Source: an uncultured Vampirovibrio sp. (lineage in GTDB: Bacteria; Cyanobacteriota; Vampirovibrionia; Gastranaerophilales; Gastranaerophilaceae). From it: DNA of 64,000 bases. A program made the translations under genes and the position numbers. Within the stretch, counting starts at the first letter, position 1; every line of letters begins with the position of its first letter. The notes under the pieces were generated by a model. That model had not been told where the DNA came from, ran no database searches, and worked only from the letters and a program-made list of their open reading frames with translations. This document shows positions 1 to 9,369 of this stretch, one piece after another. The stretch is taken from NCBI GenBank assembly GCA_910584405.1, contig CAJUAL010000001.1, positions 1 to 64,000 on the forward strand, written 5' to 3'.

Positions 1-1
1 A

Positions 2-1312
2 AAGCCGATAGAAAGAATTTTTTCGATAACAAACTCCGAAGACAAAAGGCATAAAGTTATTACATTGTTAGGTTCAAAGATTAAGTTTAAAAGGAATCTT
101 TTAAACAATTCAAAGAGTCAATGTCCGGATTTTGTAAAATATATTGAAAATGGTTATCAAGCAGAATTTATTCCTTATAAAGATTATAGAAATGAAGTAC
201 CTATGGTGAAACCTATTGCTTTTTACTTACCGCAAATTCATTCGTTTAAAGAAAATGAGGAATGGTACGGTAAAGGTTTTTCGGAATGGACTAATGTTAC
301 TAAAGCGATTCCTCAGTATGTTGGACATTATCAACCAAAATTACCTTATGATGTCGGATTTTATAATTTGAATAATAATGATATATTTTATAGGCAGATA
401 GAACTTGCCAAGAACTATGGAATATTTGGTTTTTCATTTTATTATTATTGGTTTCAGGGTAGAAAATTAATGGAAAAACCTATATATAATTATTTGAATG
501 ATAAAAATTTAGATTTTCCATTCTGTTTGTGCTGGGCTTGTGAGAATTGGTCAAAACTTTGGGACGGTGGAAATAAAGAGTTATTAGTAGAATCAAATTT
601 AGAAAAGGGCGACTCTGTTCAATTTTGGAAAGATATACTTCCGTTTTTAAATGATAAAAGATATATCCGTATAAATAATAAACCTGTAATAATAATGTAT
701 CGTCCTAATATATTTGATGAAGATGTATTGAAGAGTTTTATTACTGACTTAAGAACTTTTGCAAAGGATTCGGACTTTAAAGAAATTTATTTAATATTGG
801 CTATAACAAATGATATCCCTGCAAGTAGAAAAGAGATAAATATAGAAGAATGGGGATTTGATGCATGCGTTGAATTTCCTCCTCACGGTTTTAGAAACAA
901 TATGGATAATAATAAAAATGTGCCAATAAAAAATATAAAAGGTTATAAAAATCCTAAATTAAACGGCATAATATACGATATGAAAAAATTTCTTTCAAAT
1001 GGACATATTATACCTCTATTTGAAAATACAAATATTTATAGAGGAATTTTCCCGCATTGGGATAACTCTGCAAGAAAAGCTCAAAGTGGTTGTTTGATAT
1101 TTGAGGGTATGACGCCTGATTTATATAAAAAATGGCTTATGGATATTGTTCAATGGACAAGAAAAAACAAAAAAGAAAGTGAACAGTATATATTCATAAA
1201 TGCATGGAATGAGTGGGCTGAAGGTGCTTACTTAGAACCTGATATGAAACATGGTTATGCTTATTTGGATGCAACAAGAGAGGTTCTTAATGAATATTTT
1301 TGTAAGAAATAA
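2..1312 (+). CDS. WbsX-like polysaccharide glycosyltransferase, 5' end outside window
   Basis: The frame is open from the first bases of the window, so this is the 3' part of a longer gene; an internal TTG at 65 is not a convincing start. A short basic linker (ITNSEDKRHK, then LGSKIKFKR) precedes a long domain with WbsX-type hallmarks: PIAFYLPQIH, FSEWTNV, FGFSFYYYWF and, near the end, FINAWNEWAEGAYLEPD. WbsX-family proteins occur in O-antigen and capsule loci and are thought to act as cytoplasmic glycosyltransferases on lipid-linked glycans. The gene heads a run of seven co-directional, mostly overlapping sugar genes; the next one begins inside its last 23 bases. Donor and acceptor cannot be read from the sequence. 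Confidence 0.8.
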   Translation, partial: KPIERIFSITNSEDKRHKVITLLGSKIKFKRNLLNNSKSQCPDFVKYIENGYQAEFIPYKDYRNEVPMVKPIAFYLPQIHSFKENEEWYGKGFSEWTNVTKAIPQYVGHYQPKLPYDVGFYNLNNNDIFYRQIELAKNYGIFGFSFYYYWFQGRKLMEKPIYNYLNDKNLDFPFCLCWACENWSKLWDGGNKELLVESNLEKGDSVQFWKDILPFLNDKRYIRINNKPVIIMYRPNIFDEDVLKSFITDLRTFAKDSDFKEIYLILAITNDIPASRKEINIEEWGFDACVEFPPHGFRNNMDNNKNVPIKNIKGYKNPKLNGIIYDMKKFLSNGHIIPLFENTNIYRGIFPHWDNSARKAQSGCLIFEGMTPDLYKKWLMDIVQWTRKNKKESEQYIFINAWNEWAEGAYLEPDMKHGYAYLDATREVLNEYFCKK

Positions 1313-2990
1313 TAATGATAAAAATAAGAAAGTATTGGTTCATTTTCATTTATTTTATTATGAGCAATTAGATTATTTTATTCGTAAATTAAAAAATATA
1401 TCGTGTTGTAATTGGGATTTATATGTGACAATTTGCGAAAAAAATGATATAGAATTGTTAAAATTAAAAAATTTTAAACCGGATGTAAAAGTTATTGAAG
1501 TGAAAAATATTGGATATGATATTTGGCCTTTTATTCAGGTTTTGAGAAAAGTTAATTTAAAAGATTATGATTATATATTAAAAGTTCATACTAAGAATTA
1601 TAGAAAGGATTCATATAAGATTCCTAATTATAAATATAAGAATATAGCATTTATAGGTTATACTTGGCGGAATCAGTTAATTAAAGCTCTTATAGATAAT
1701 CCTTTTAGATTTAGGAAAAATTTAGAAATATTATCAGTTAATAAGAAGATAGGTTTTATTTCAGATGAGTCTTTAATAGTAAAAAGTTGCAATGAAAAAT
1801 ATATTGACAAATTAAAGACTCGTTTATCTATACATAGTAACTATGAATATTTTTTAGCTGGAACTATGTTTATGATGAGAGCTGGTATATTACAAAAACT
1901 TGTGGATTCGGATTTATCTGAAAAAGATTTTGATATTAGTTTAAAAATAGGCTCAGATGGAACTCTGGCACATGCAGTTGAAAGAATTTTTACAGTTTTA
2001 ACTGATGATTGCGGGTATAAAGTTTTGGGAATAAAAGATAAATCTTTGGAAAAATATTCGACTTTAGGAAGATTAAGTTTTTTACAAAGAATTTTTTCGG
2101 TAACAAACTCAGAAGACAAAAGGCATAAAATCTTAACAGTTTTAGGATTGAAGATTAAATTGAAAAAACACCAAAAATTTGTTTTTCCAAAAGGTACAGT
2201 TATAAAATCTGCAAATATTATTGATAATGAGAGTATAAATTATAAAAATAAAACGGCAACGATTTTTGCAATGTTTTCGGTGGATGGATTGATTGCTGAT
2301 AATACAATAGAATATTTAACAGAATTAAGAAAATTTTCTGATTATATTGTTTTAGTAGGAGATTGTCCGATTTTTGAAAATGAATTGTTAAAACTTTCAG
2401 GTATTGTAGATTCATACATATTTGAAAGACATAACGAATATGATTTTGGTTCTTATAAAAGAGGTTTTCAACATTTAAGTAAGAATGATATTTTAAAAAA
2501 TGTAGATAATATAATTTTTTGTAATGATAGTGTAATTTATTTGGGAACCAGCCTTGAAGATATTTTTATAAATGCAAAAAAACATAAATTTTACGGTATT
2601 ACAATTAATAATGGCGGATATTCTAAAAAATTGAAACTAATAAATAATGCTCCACATATCCAATCTTATTTTGTATCAATATCTTCAAATATATTTTCAG
2701 AAAATTATTTTAAAATTTTTATGAATTCTATAAAACATTTTAATAATAAAAAGAAGATTATATATAATTATGAGCAAGGTTTATCAAGGATTATACAGGA
2801 GAACGGAAATTCATTAAATACATATTACCCACCTATTAATGTTTCAACTTATTTTGAACCTTGTCATTATTACCTGAATGAAAACAGTAACTTTAAAGGT
2901 CCTAAATATTTTATAAAAAAATTTTTAATAAAGAATTATAGAAAAGTAGAGCTTGATGAAAATTTGGAGTTAGTAGGAGGTAAAGGATAA
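1290..2990 (+). CDS. Rhamnan synthesis F-like protein with two RgpF-type domains
   Basis: This 566-residue protein resembles the RgpF family, which takes part in rhamnose-glucose polysaccharide and O-antigen assembly. A first RgpF-like half (about residues 1-260: VLVHFHLFYYEQLDYF, YDIWPFIQVLR, YILKVHTKNYR) is joined by a basic linker (about 265-290: FSVTNSEDKRHK, VLGLKIKLKK) to a second RgpF-like half (about 320-525: ATIFAMFSVDGL, IFERHNEYDFGSYKRG, NIIFCNDSVIY). I chose the ATG at 1290 rather than an upstream in-frame ATG at 1251 because GAGAGG lies just before it and it limits overlap with the previous gene to 23 bases. No membrane segment is seen. The next gene overlaps its stop codon (TAATG). 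Confidence 0.8.
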   Translation: MNIFVRNNNDKNKKVLVHFHLFYYEQLDYFIRKLKNISCCNWDLYVTICEKNDIELLKLKNFKPDVKVIEVKNIGYDIWPFIQVLRKVNLKDYDYILKVHTKNYRKDSYKIPNYKYKNIAFIGYTWRNQLIKALIDNPFRFRKNLEILSVNKKIGFISDESLIVKSCNEKYIDKLKTRLSIHSNYEYFLAGTMFMMRAGILQKLVDSDLSEKDFDISLKIGSDGTLAHAVERIFTVLTDDCGYKVLGIKDKSLEKYSTLGRLSFLQRIFSVTNSEDKRHKILTVLGLKIKLKKHQKFVFPKGTVIKSANIIDNESINYKNKTATIFAMFSVDGLIADNTIEYLTELRKFSDYIVLVGDCPIFENELLKLSGIVDSYIFERHNEYDFGSYKRGFQHLSKNDILKNVDNIIFCNDSVIYLGTSLEDIFINAKKHKFYGITINNGGYSKKLKLINNAPHIQSYFVSISSNIFSENYFKIFMNSIKHFNNKKKIIYNYEQGLSRIIQENGNSLNTYYPPINVSTYFEPCHYYLNENSNFKGPKYFIKKFLIKNYRKVELDENLELVGGKG

Positions 2991-5023
2991 TGTTGAAGAA
3001 AAAAAGAATACTTTTGGTTACGCATGATTTTACTGTAACTGGAGCTCCTTTATCTTTATTGAATATTGCAAAAATTCTTCAAAAAGATTATGACATAAGT
3101 GTGTGGGGATTATCTGGCGGAGCTTTATTTTCACGATATAGCAAAGATTTAGATATTGAACCTATTATCTTAAGTAATAAATATAAAAAGCATCCGTCAC
3201 TTTTGCTTCCAAAATTAAATAAATTTGATTTTGTAATTTTAAATACAGTTGTGAATAAAAAACTTGCATCTATTTGTCAAAATAACGGTATTCCATATAT
3301 GTGGACAATTAGAGAAGGGCAAAATTTAGTTTGTTGGCATAATAAAAAGTTAGTTAAAATAATTAAAAAATGTCAAAAAAATATCTATGTTGTTAGTGAG
3401 TATGCGAAAGAATATATTGATAAAACTTATGGTGTAAAAACAAAAATTATTCATAATCTTGTTCCAGATGAATATTCTGATTTTGAAAAACAAAAATCAG
3501 ATAAATTAAGTTTTACTTTTTTGGGTTCAATTCATTCAAGAAAAGGTGTTGATTTAATAGTTGAGTCATTTTTACAACAAAATAATACAAATTGGGAACT
3601 TAATATTTGTGGAGAAGGAAAGCTTGAACATCAACTTAAAGAAATTTCAAAAAATTGTCCAAATATAAAATGGCAAGGAGTTGTGACAGGTGATACTCGT
3701 CGAAAAATATTTGAAAATACGGATATATTTTTAGTTCCGTCAATAGATGAAGCTTGTTCCAGAGTTGTTCTTGAAGCTATGATGATGGCTTGTCCTGTAG
3801 TTATTAGTGAGAACGTCGGTGCTAAGTATATGGTGAATGACAATACAGGATGGGTTGTGAAAACAAGTGATGTTGAAAGTCTAAAAATATGTATTGAAAA
3901 TATTCTTAAAAATCCTGAAAAAATTCAAACAATGAAAAGATATGCAAGACAGATGTATTTGTCAACCTCAACGGAAGAGATTTACAAAAAAAATATATAT
4001 TCAATTATTGAAAAAAATTTAAAACAACCTGTAACATCAAAATTAAAAAGAATGTTATTTTCAAAATTTTATTTGTTTATTGATAAGCTATTCGATTTAT
4101 CAAGGTTGGTGTTTTCAGTAACTAACCAAACTGAAGGTTCAAAATGCCGTAAAGTTATTACATTTTTGGGCTTTAAATTAAAACTTAGAAACAAAAAGAA
4201 AGAAGCAAAATTAGTTCAAGAAGCTTTTAACAAAAGAGATTTACAAATGCAAAAATCAATTATTGAAAAATTTACAAGAATTGAGTGTAAGTTGAATAGC
4301 TATGAAACAAGTTTAAATAAACTATTAAACGAAAGTTATAAGTTTCAAAATATTTTAGCTTTAGAAAATGAGAATTTATATGCACATATATTTAATAATC
4401 TTATAAATAATACAGAATGGGTAGAACTTAAAGATTTTATTCCGACAGGAGGTGCTGCAAATTATTCGTTATTATTTATGATTTTGGTTACTTTAAATTA
4501 TGCAAAACCAAGAAAAATTTTGGAATTAGGTATTGGGCAATCCAGTAAATTGACTTGTGCTTATGCAAAATTTAATCAAGAAAATACTAAACTTCAAATC
4601 ATTGAACATGACCAAGCATGGATAAATACAATGTTTGAACAGTTAAAACCATCTGAGAATATAAACATTATTAAAAAAGATATGGTCAAAATTTGTTATA
4701 ACAATACAGAGAACGATATTTATGAAGATTTATCAGATGTTATAAATGGTATGAATTATGATTTTGTCTTGATAGACGGACCTTATGGTTACAACAGTGT
4801 TTACCCGAGAATGAATATTCTGGATTTAATTCCAAATAATTTAGCTTCAGATTTTGTAATTATTTTAGATGATGCAGAAAGACAAGGTGAAAGGAACACT
4901 GCTCAGTTAATATTTAATAAGTTAAATGATGCAGGTATTAAATATTCATATAAATTTAGAGGTGCATTAAAAACTCAATTAGTCATAACTTCTAAGAGTC
5001 GTGAGTTTATCAATTTATATTAA
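2990..5023 (+). CDS. GT4 glycosyltransferase fused to a methyltransferase-like domain
   Basis: The 677-residue product joins two enzymes. Residues 1 to about 345 form a GT-B family 4 glycosyltransferase: KRILLVTHDFTVTGAPLSL at the start, FLGSIHSRKGVDL, then the donor-site region EACSRVVLEAMMMACPVV near residues 250-268. A linker near 373-398 (FSVTN, VITFLGFKLKLR) repeats one found in the two upstream proteins. A predicted coiled stretch follows, and the C-terminal part from about 470 carries a SAM-methyltransferase-like fold (KILELGIGQSSKL near 508 and FVLIDGPYG near 592). It probably adds a sugar and methylates or otherwise trims the same glycan; the second activity is inference. It starts on the stop codon of the RgpF-like gene, so the two are probably translationally coupled. 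Confidence 0.8.
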   Translation: MLKKKRILLVTHDFTVTGAPLSLLNIAKILQKDYDISVWGLSGGALFSRYSKDLDIEPIILSNKYKKHPSLLLPKLNKFDFVILNTVVNKKLASICQNNGIPYMWTIREGQNLVCWHNKKLVKIIKKCQKNIYVVSEYAKEYIDKTYGVKTKIIHNLVPDEYSDFEKQKSDKLSFTFLGSIHSRKGVDLIVESFLQQNNTNWELNICGEGKLEHQLKEISKNCPNIKWQGVVTGDTRRKIFENTDIFLVPSIDEACSRVVLEAMMMACPVVISENVGAKYMVNDNTGWVVKTSDVESLKICIENILKNPEKIQTMKRYARQMYLSTSTEEIYKKNIYSIIEKNLKQPVTSKLKRMLFSKFYLFIDKLFDLSRLVFSVTNQTEGSKCRKVITFLGFKLKLRNKKKEAKLVQEAFNKRDLQMQKSIIEKFTRIECKLNSYETSLNKLLNESYKFQNILALENENLYAHIFNNLINNTEWVELKDFIPTGGAANYSLLFMILVTLNYAKPRKILELGIGQSSKLTCAYAKFNQENTKLQIIEHDQAWINTMFEQLKPSENINIIKKDMVKICYNNTENDIYEDLSDVINGMNYDFVLIDGPYGYNSVYPRMNILDLIPNNLASDFVIILDDAERQGERNTAQLIFNKLNDAGIKYSYKFRGALKTQLVITSKSREFINLY

Positions 5024-5041
5024 TAAAGAAGGAATCGTATT

Positions 5042-6364
5042 ATGAAAATAACAGTAATAGGAACAGGTTATGTAGGATTAGTTGCTGGAACATGTCTTGC
5101 AGATATGGGTAATGAAGTTATCTGTATTGATAATAATGCCGAAAAGGTAGAAACTTTACAAAAAGGGTTTGTTCCTATTTACGAACCAGGCTTGGAAGAA
5201 CTTATTAAGGCAAATGTTAATGAAGGACGTTTATTTTTCTCAACAGATTTAAAAACTGCTGTAGAAAAATCGGAGGTTTGTTTTATTGCTGTAGGAACTC
5301 CGCAGGGTGAGGACGGTTCTTGTGATTTGCAGTATGTTTTAAACGTTGCGCGCGATATTGCAAAATATATGAACGGTTATAAGGTAATAGTCGATAAATC
5401 AACTGTTCCTGTCGGAACTGCCGAGAAAGTTACAGAGCTTATTAAAGCTAATACGGATTATCCGTTTGATGTTGTATCAAATCCTGAGTTTTTAAAACAG
5501 GGAAATGCTGTAGATGATTTTTTGTCGCCTGACAGGGTTATTATTGGTTCAAATTCAGATAGAGCAACAAAAATTATGCAAGATATTTACTCTCCGTTTT
5601 TTAGAACAGGTAATCGTATAATTGTCATGGATGTTAAATCTGCGGAGATGACAAAATATGCTGCTAATTCGTTTTTGGCAACGAAAATTTCTTTTATGAA
5701 CGAAGTTGCGAATTTATGTGAAAAAGTCGGGGCAGATGCCGAAATGGTAAGAATTGGAATTTCAACCGATTCTCGAATAGGTAATAAGTTTTTATTCCCG
5801 GGGCTTGGTTATGGCGGAAGCTGTTTCCCTAAAGATGTTAAAGCGCTTATAAAAACTGGTGCAGAAAACAATTGCGAGATGAATATAATATCTGCAGCGG
5901 ATATGGCAAATAAAAATCAAAGAAATTTATTTATTCAAAAAATTACAAACAGATTTGGCAGAGATTTAACAGGAAAAACAATCGGAATTTGGGGTTTGGC
6001 ATTTAAACCTAAGACTGATGATATGCGGGAAGCTCCTGCAATAACAATTATTAATAGTTTGCTAAATATGGGAGCAAAAGTTAGGGCATATGATCCGAAG
6101 GCTGTAGAATCTGCAAAATTTTATTTCGGAGATAGAATAATTTATACAAAATCTTCTTACGAAGCATTAGAAGATGCTGATTGTATGTTATTGTTAACAG
6201 AGTGGAATGAATTTAGAAGACCTGACTTTGAAAGAATAAAAAAATTATTAAAAAATCCTGTTATTTTTGACGGCAGAAACCAATATGATTCAGAGCGATT
6301 AATTGAGCGCGGGTTTGAATATTATCAAGTAGGATATATAAATAAAACCCCTGTTAAAATATAA
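5042..6364 (+). CDS. ugd: UDP-glucose 6-dehydrogenase
   Basis: Oxidises UDP-glucose to UDP-glucuronate with two NAD+, in the cytoplasm, providing an acidic sugar for the surface glycan. The 440 residues match the family length. The N-terminal NAD-binding motif is ITVIGTGYVGLVAGTCLA, the catalytic thiol is C261 in GYGGSCFPKD, and the C-terminal UDP-binding half contains GIWGLAFKPKTDDMREAP. AGAAGGAA lies 8 to 10 bases before the ATG. It is 18 bases downstream of the GT4-methyltransferase fusion and co-directional with it. An 85-base gap separates it from the next gene, the largest gap in this operon. Confidence 0.95.
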   Translation: MKITVIGTGYVGLVAGTCLADMGNEVICIDNNAEKVETLQKGFVPIYEPGLEELIKANVNEGRLFFSTDLKTAVEKSEVCFIAVGTPQGEDGSCDLQYVLNVARDIAKYMNGYKVIVDKSTVPVGTAEKVTELIKANTDYPFDVVSNPEFLKQGNAVDDFLSPDRVIIGSNSDRATKIMQDIYSPFFRTGNRIIVMDVKSAEMTKYAANSFLATKISFMNEVANLCEKVGADAEMVRIGISTDSRIGNKFLFPGLGYGGSCFPKDVKALIKTGAENNCEMNIISAADMANKNQRNLFIQKITNRFGRDLTGKTIGIWGLAFKPKTDDMREAPAITIINSLLNMGAKVRAYDPKAVESAKFYFGDRIIYTKSSYEALEDADCMLLLTEWNEFRRPDFERIKKLLKNPVIFDGRNQYDSERLIERGFEYYQVGYINKTPVKI

Positions 6365-6449
6365 AATTAAAGGCTTTAACAGGAGATATCTTTATGCTAA
6401 ATTATACCCATAAAGGTTAGTTAGTTGGTTATATTATGAGGATTTTTAT

Positions 6450-8264
6450 ATGAAAGATTTTCCTGTCGATATAGTGTATTTGTGGTGTGATTCGTCTGAT
6501 AATATATGGCGGGAAAAGAAAAATTTCGAACTCGCAAGGTATGGAAAACCTTTAGATAAAGATTCTATCGGAGAATGTCGATTTATAGAAAATGATGAGT
6601 TAAAATATTCGCTCAGGTCATTGGAAAAATATGCTTCGTGGATTCATAGAGTTTATATTGTAACGGATAAGCAGGTGCCAAAGTGGCTTAATATTAATAA
6701 TCCGAAGGTAAAAATTATAGATCATACGGAAATTCTGCCGCCTGAAGCCTTACCTACGTTTAATTCTTCTGCTATTGAAACTGCTATTCATAGGATTCCT
6801 GATTTATCGGAACATTTTTTGTTTGCAAACGATGATATGTTTTTCGGAAATCATGTTGATAAAGAGTTTTTCTTTACAGATGATGGTGAGCCGATTTTCA
6901 GGTTTGGCAAGCGCAGAATTTTAAATAAAACTTATCACGCTTTGTATGGTTATATGTTAAGTAAAGCTTATAATATGGTTTTAAAAAGGTTTGGAAAATC
7001 TTGTGCCCGTTATCCTCATCATAATATTGACGCATATAGAAAATCTGATATTGAAAAATGTTATGAGGATTTTCGAAACGATTTTGAGAAGACTGCATTG
7101 CAAAAGTTTAGAGAAAAAGACTGTGTTCAGCGTTCAATATTCGGATATTATTCTATTGCAAAATCTCTTGCCAAGTATAAGATTACGGATGATTTTACGG
7201 CAAGAATTAAGGCTTTTTTAACCAAAACGCATTTAGATTCAATTTCTGCGATATTAAAAAGTTCAAAATTAAAATATATTGAAAAACAAAAACCGTATTT
7301 ATTTTGTTTGAATGATTTTTTAAAAACAACAGATAAAGACAGATTAGAGATGAAAAAATTCTTGGATAGGAAATTCCCTAAAGCTTCTGATTATGAAAAA
7401 GAATTTGATAAAAAAGTAGAAATTTCTGTATGTTACCATAAAAAATCAGAGTTGATTCAAAATGAGATATTAAAGCCTGTTCAGGTTGGAGCAGCGTTAA
7501 CAGATTTAGATTTAGGGATTGCAAAAGATAATACTGGAGATAATATTTCTGTTAAAAACAAAAATTACTGTGAATTAACAGCTTTATATCAAATGTGGAA
7601 AAATTCCGATGCTGATATTGTAGGGCTGATGCATTATAGAAGGATTATGGATTTCGGGTGCGGTAAGAAAAGGTGGTTTAACAAATTTACTCCGGCTATT
7701 GCTGAAGAAATGTATTTGGATAAATCTTCATTAGAATCTCTTTTTGAAGGTTATGATGTTATTCTTCCGATGAAACGGGTTATTCAGCAAAGTAATACTG
7801 TTTATAATTATTATAAAAAAAGACATTATATATCTGATTTAGACAGAGTATTAGAGCTTATAAAATTAAAAACTCCTGAAATGTATGATACAGCGATTGA
7901 TGTTTTAAAAAATAATCGTGAAATGTATTTATATAATATGTTTGTTACAACAAAGCCGTTTTTAGATGAATATGCAAAGTGGCTGTTTGATATTTTGGGA
8001 ACTTTAGAATCTGAAATTTGTCATGATGTTGAACAAAGAGATTCTTTCCAGCAAAGAGTCTACGGATTCTTATCAGAGCGATTGTTTACTGTATTTATTG
8101 AATATAAAAAACAAAAGGGGCTAAAAATAAAAGAAGTTCCTGTGGTTTATTGCGAAACAAACAGGAAGCGTTATAATATATTTCAGATAAGAACAAAAAT
8201 ATATTCTGTTCTTGTAAAATTTGGTATACGCAGACCGCACTGGAGGGAACAGTATGGAGTTTAG
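6450..8264 (+). CDS. Stealth-type sugar-phosphate transferase fused to DUF4422
   Basis: The 604 residues combine two families. The N-terminal part matches Stealth proteins (capsular hexose-1-phosphate transferases): FPVDIVYLWCDSSD near residues 4-17 as conserved region 1, then NDELKYSLRSLEKYASWIH and RVYIVTDKQVPKWL as conserved region 2, and HHNIDAYRKSDIEKCYEDF later. From about residue 323 to 570 a DUF4422 domain follows (EISVCYHKKSEL, ILKPVQVGAAL, DADIVGLMHYRRIMDFG), a family of GT-A-like proteins of polysaccharide loci. GAGG lies 9 bases before the ATG. The likely job is adding a sugar phosphate and a further sugar to the glycan. Its 3' end overlaps glf by 11 bases. Confidence 0.82.
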   Translation: MKDFPVDIVYLWCDSSDNIWREKKNFELARYGKPLDKDSIGECRFIENDELKYSLRSLEKYASWIHRVYIVTDKQVPKWLNINNPKVKIIDHTEILPPEALPTFNSSAIETAIHRIPDLSEHFLFANDDMFFGNHVDKEFFFTDDGEPIFRFGKRRILNKTYHALYGYMLSKAYNMVLKRFGKSCARYPHHNIDAYRKSDIEKCYEDFRNDFEKTALQKFREKDCVQRSIFGYYSIAKSLAKYKITDDFTARIKAFLTKTHLDSISAILKSSKLKYIEKQKPYLFCLNDFLKTTDKDRLEMKKFLDRKFPKASDYEKEFDKKVEISVCYHKKSELIQNEILKPVQVGAALTDLDLGIAKDNTGDNISVKNKNYCELTALYQMWKNSDADIVGLMHYRRIMDFGCGKKRWFNKFTPAIAEEMYLDKSSLESLFEGYDVILPMKRVIQQSNTVYNYYKKRHYISDLDRVLELIKLKTPEMYDTAIDVLKNNREMYLYNMFVTTKPFLDEYAKWLFDILGTLESEICHDVEQRDSFQQRVYGFLSERLFTVFIEYKKQKGLKIKEVPVVYCETNRKRYNIFQIRTKIYSVLVKFGIRRPHWREQYGV

Positions 8265-9369
8265 TAACATAAATTTAGTTGTCGGAGCAGGGTTTTCGGG
8301 TGCGGTTATTGCAAATTTACTTGCCGAAGCAGGTGAAGAAGTTCTTGTTATTGATAAAAAAGAACATGTTGCAGGGAATTGTTATGACTATAAAGACGAA
8401 AACGGTATAATGGTTCACAAATACGGTTCGCATATTTTTCATACAAATTCTGATGAAGTTTGGAATTTTATGAAAAAGTTTACCGATTTTAACACATATA
8501 TGCATAAGGTTATCGGTGTGATTGACGGGATTGAAACACATATTCCGTTTAATTTTAATACTTTATATGATGTTTTTCCGTTTAGTTTTGCTCAGCGTCT
8601 TGAAAAAAAGTTGTTAGATGTTTTTGAGATTAATACCAAAGTTCCTATTTTAGAGTTTCAGAAGCAGGATGATGATGATTTAAAATTTCTTGCCAATTAT
8701 GTATATGAAAAAATCTTTTTACACTATACGACAAAACAGTGGGGTGTAAAACCAGAAGAAGTTGACGGCGCGGTAACAGCCCGAGTTCCCGTGTATTTGA
8801 GTAAGGATAACAGATATTTTCAGGATAAATATCAGGGAATCCCTTTAGACGGGTATACAAAAGTTGTTGAACGAATGCTTGAACATAAAAATATTAAGAT
8901 TAAACTAAAGACCGCTTACCGTGATTTAAAAGATAAGAATTTTAAGCGAATATTTTATACAGGTTCAATTGATGAGTTTTTTGAATACAAATACGGACAG
9001 TTACCTTACCGCAGTGTTAAATTTAAACTTGAAACACATAACAAAAAATATTATCAATCCAATGCCGTTGTAAATTATCCTTGCAATTATGATTTTACAA
9101 GGATTCATGAGTATAAATATTATCTTGATGATGAGTCTGAGAGAACAGTTATAGCCAAAGAATATTCAGAAAGTTTTGAGTTAGGCAAAAACGAAAGATA
9201 TTACCCGATTCCGCACGAAGATAATACAAAACTTTATGAACGCTACAGGCATGATTCGCGAGAATTTGAAAATGTTTATTTTCTTGGAAGACTTGGAGAT
9301 TACAAATATTACGATATGGATAAAGCTGTTTTAAGGGCAATAAATTTATATAAGGAGATTAAAAAATGA
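8254..9369 (+). CDS. glf: UDP-galactopyranose mutase
   Basis: Flavoenzyme that interconverts UDP-galactopyranose and UDP-galactofuranose. The FAD-binding motif VVGAGFSGAVIANLLAEAG sits near the N-terminus, followed by HVAGNCYDY; the central AKEYSESF and the final FLGRLGDYKYYDMDKA are typical of the family. The frame is open from 8221, but the ATG at 8254 is preceded by GGAGGG at 8242-8247 and gives the usual 371-residue length, so it is the better start. It lies between the Stealth-DUF4422 gene (11-base overlap) and galE (ATGA overlap), which indicates that the cell-surface polymer contains galactofuranose. Confidence 0.95.
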   Translation: MEFSNINLVVGAGFSGAVIANLLAEAGEEVLVIDKKEHVAGNCYDYKDENGIMVHKYGSHIFHTNSDEVWNFMKKFTDFNTYMHKVIGVIDGIETHIPFNFNTLYDVFPFSFAQRLEKKLLDVFEINTKVPILEFQKQDDDDLKFLANYVYEKIFLHYTTKQWGVKPEEVDGAVTARVPVYLSKDNRYFQDKYQGIPLDGYTKVVERMLEHKNIKIKLKTAYRDLKDKNFKRIFYTGSIDEFFEYKYGQLPYRSVKFKLETHNKKYYQSNAVVNYPCNYDFTRIHEYKYYLDDESERTVIAKEYSESFELGKNERYYPIPHEDNTKLYERYRHDSREFENVYFLGRLGDYKYYDMDKAVLRAINLYKEIKK

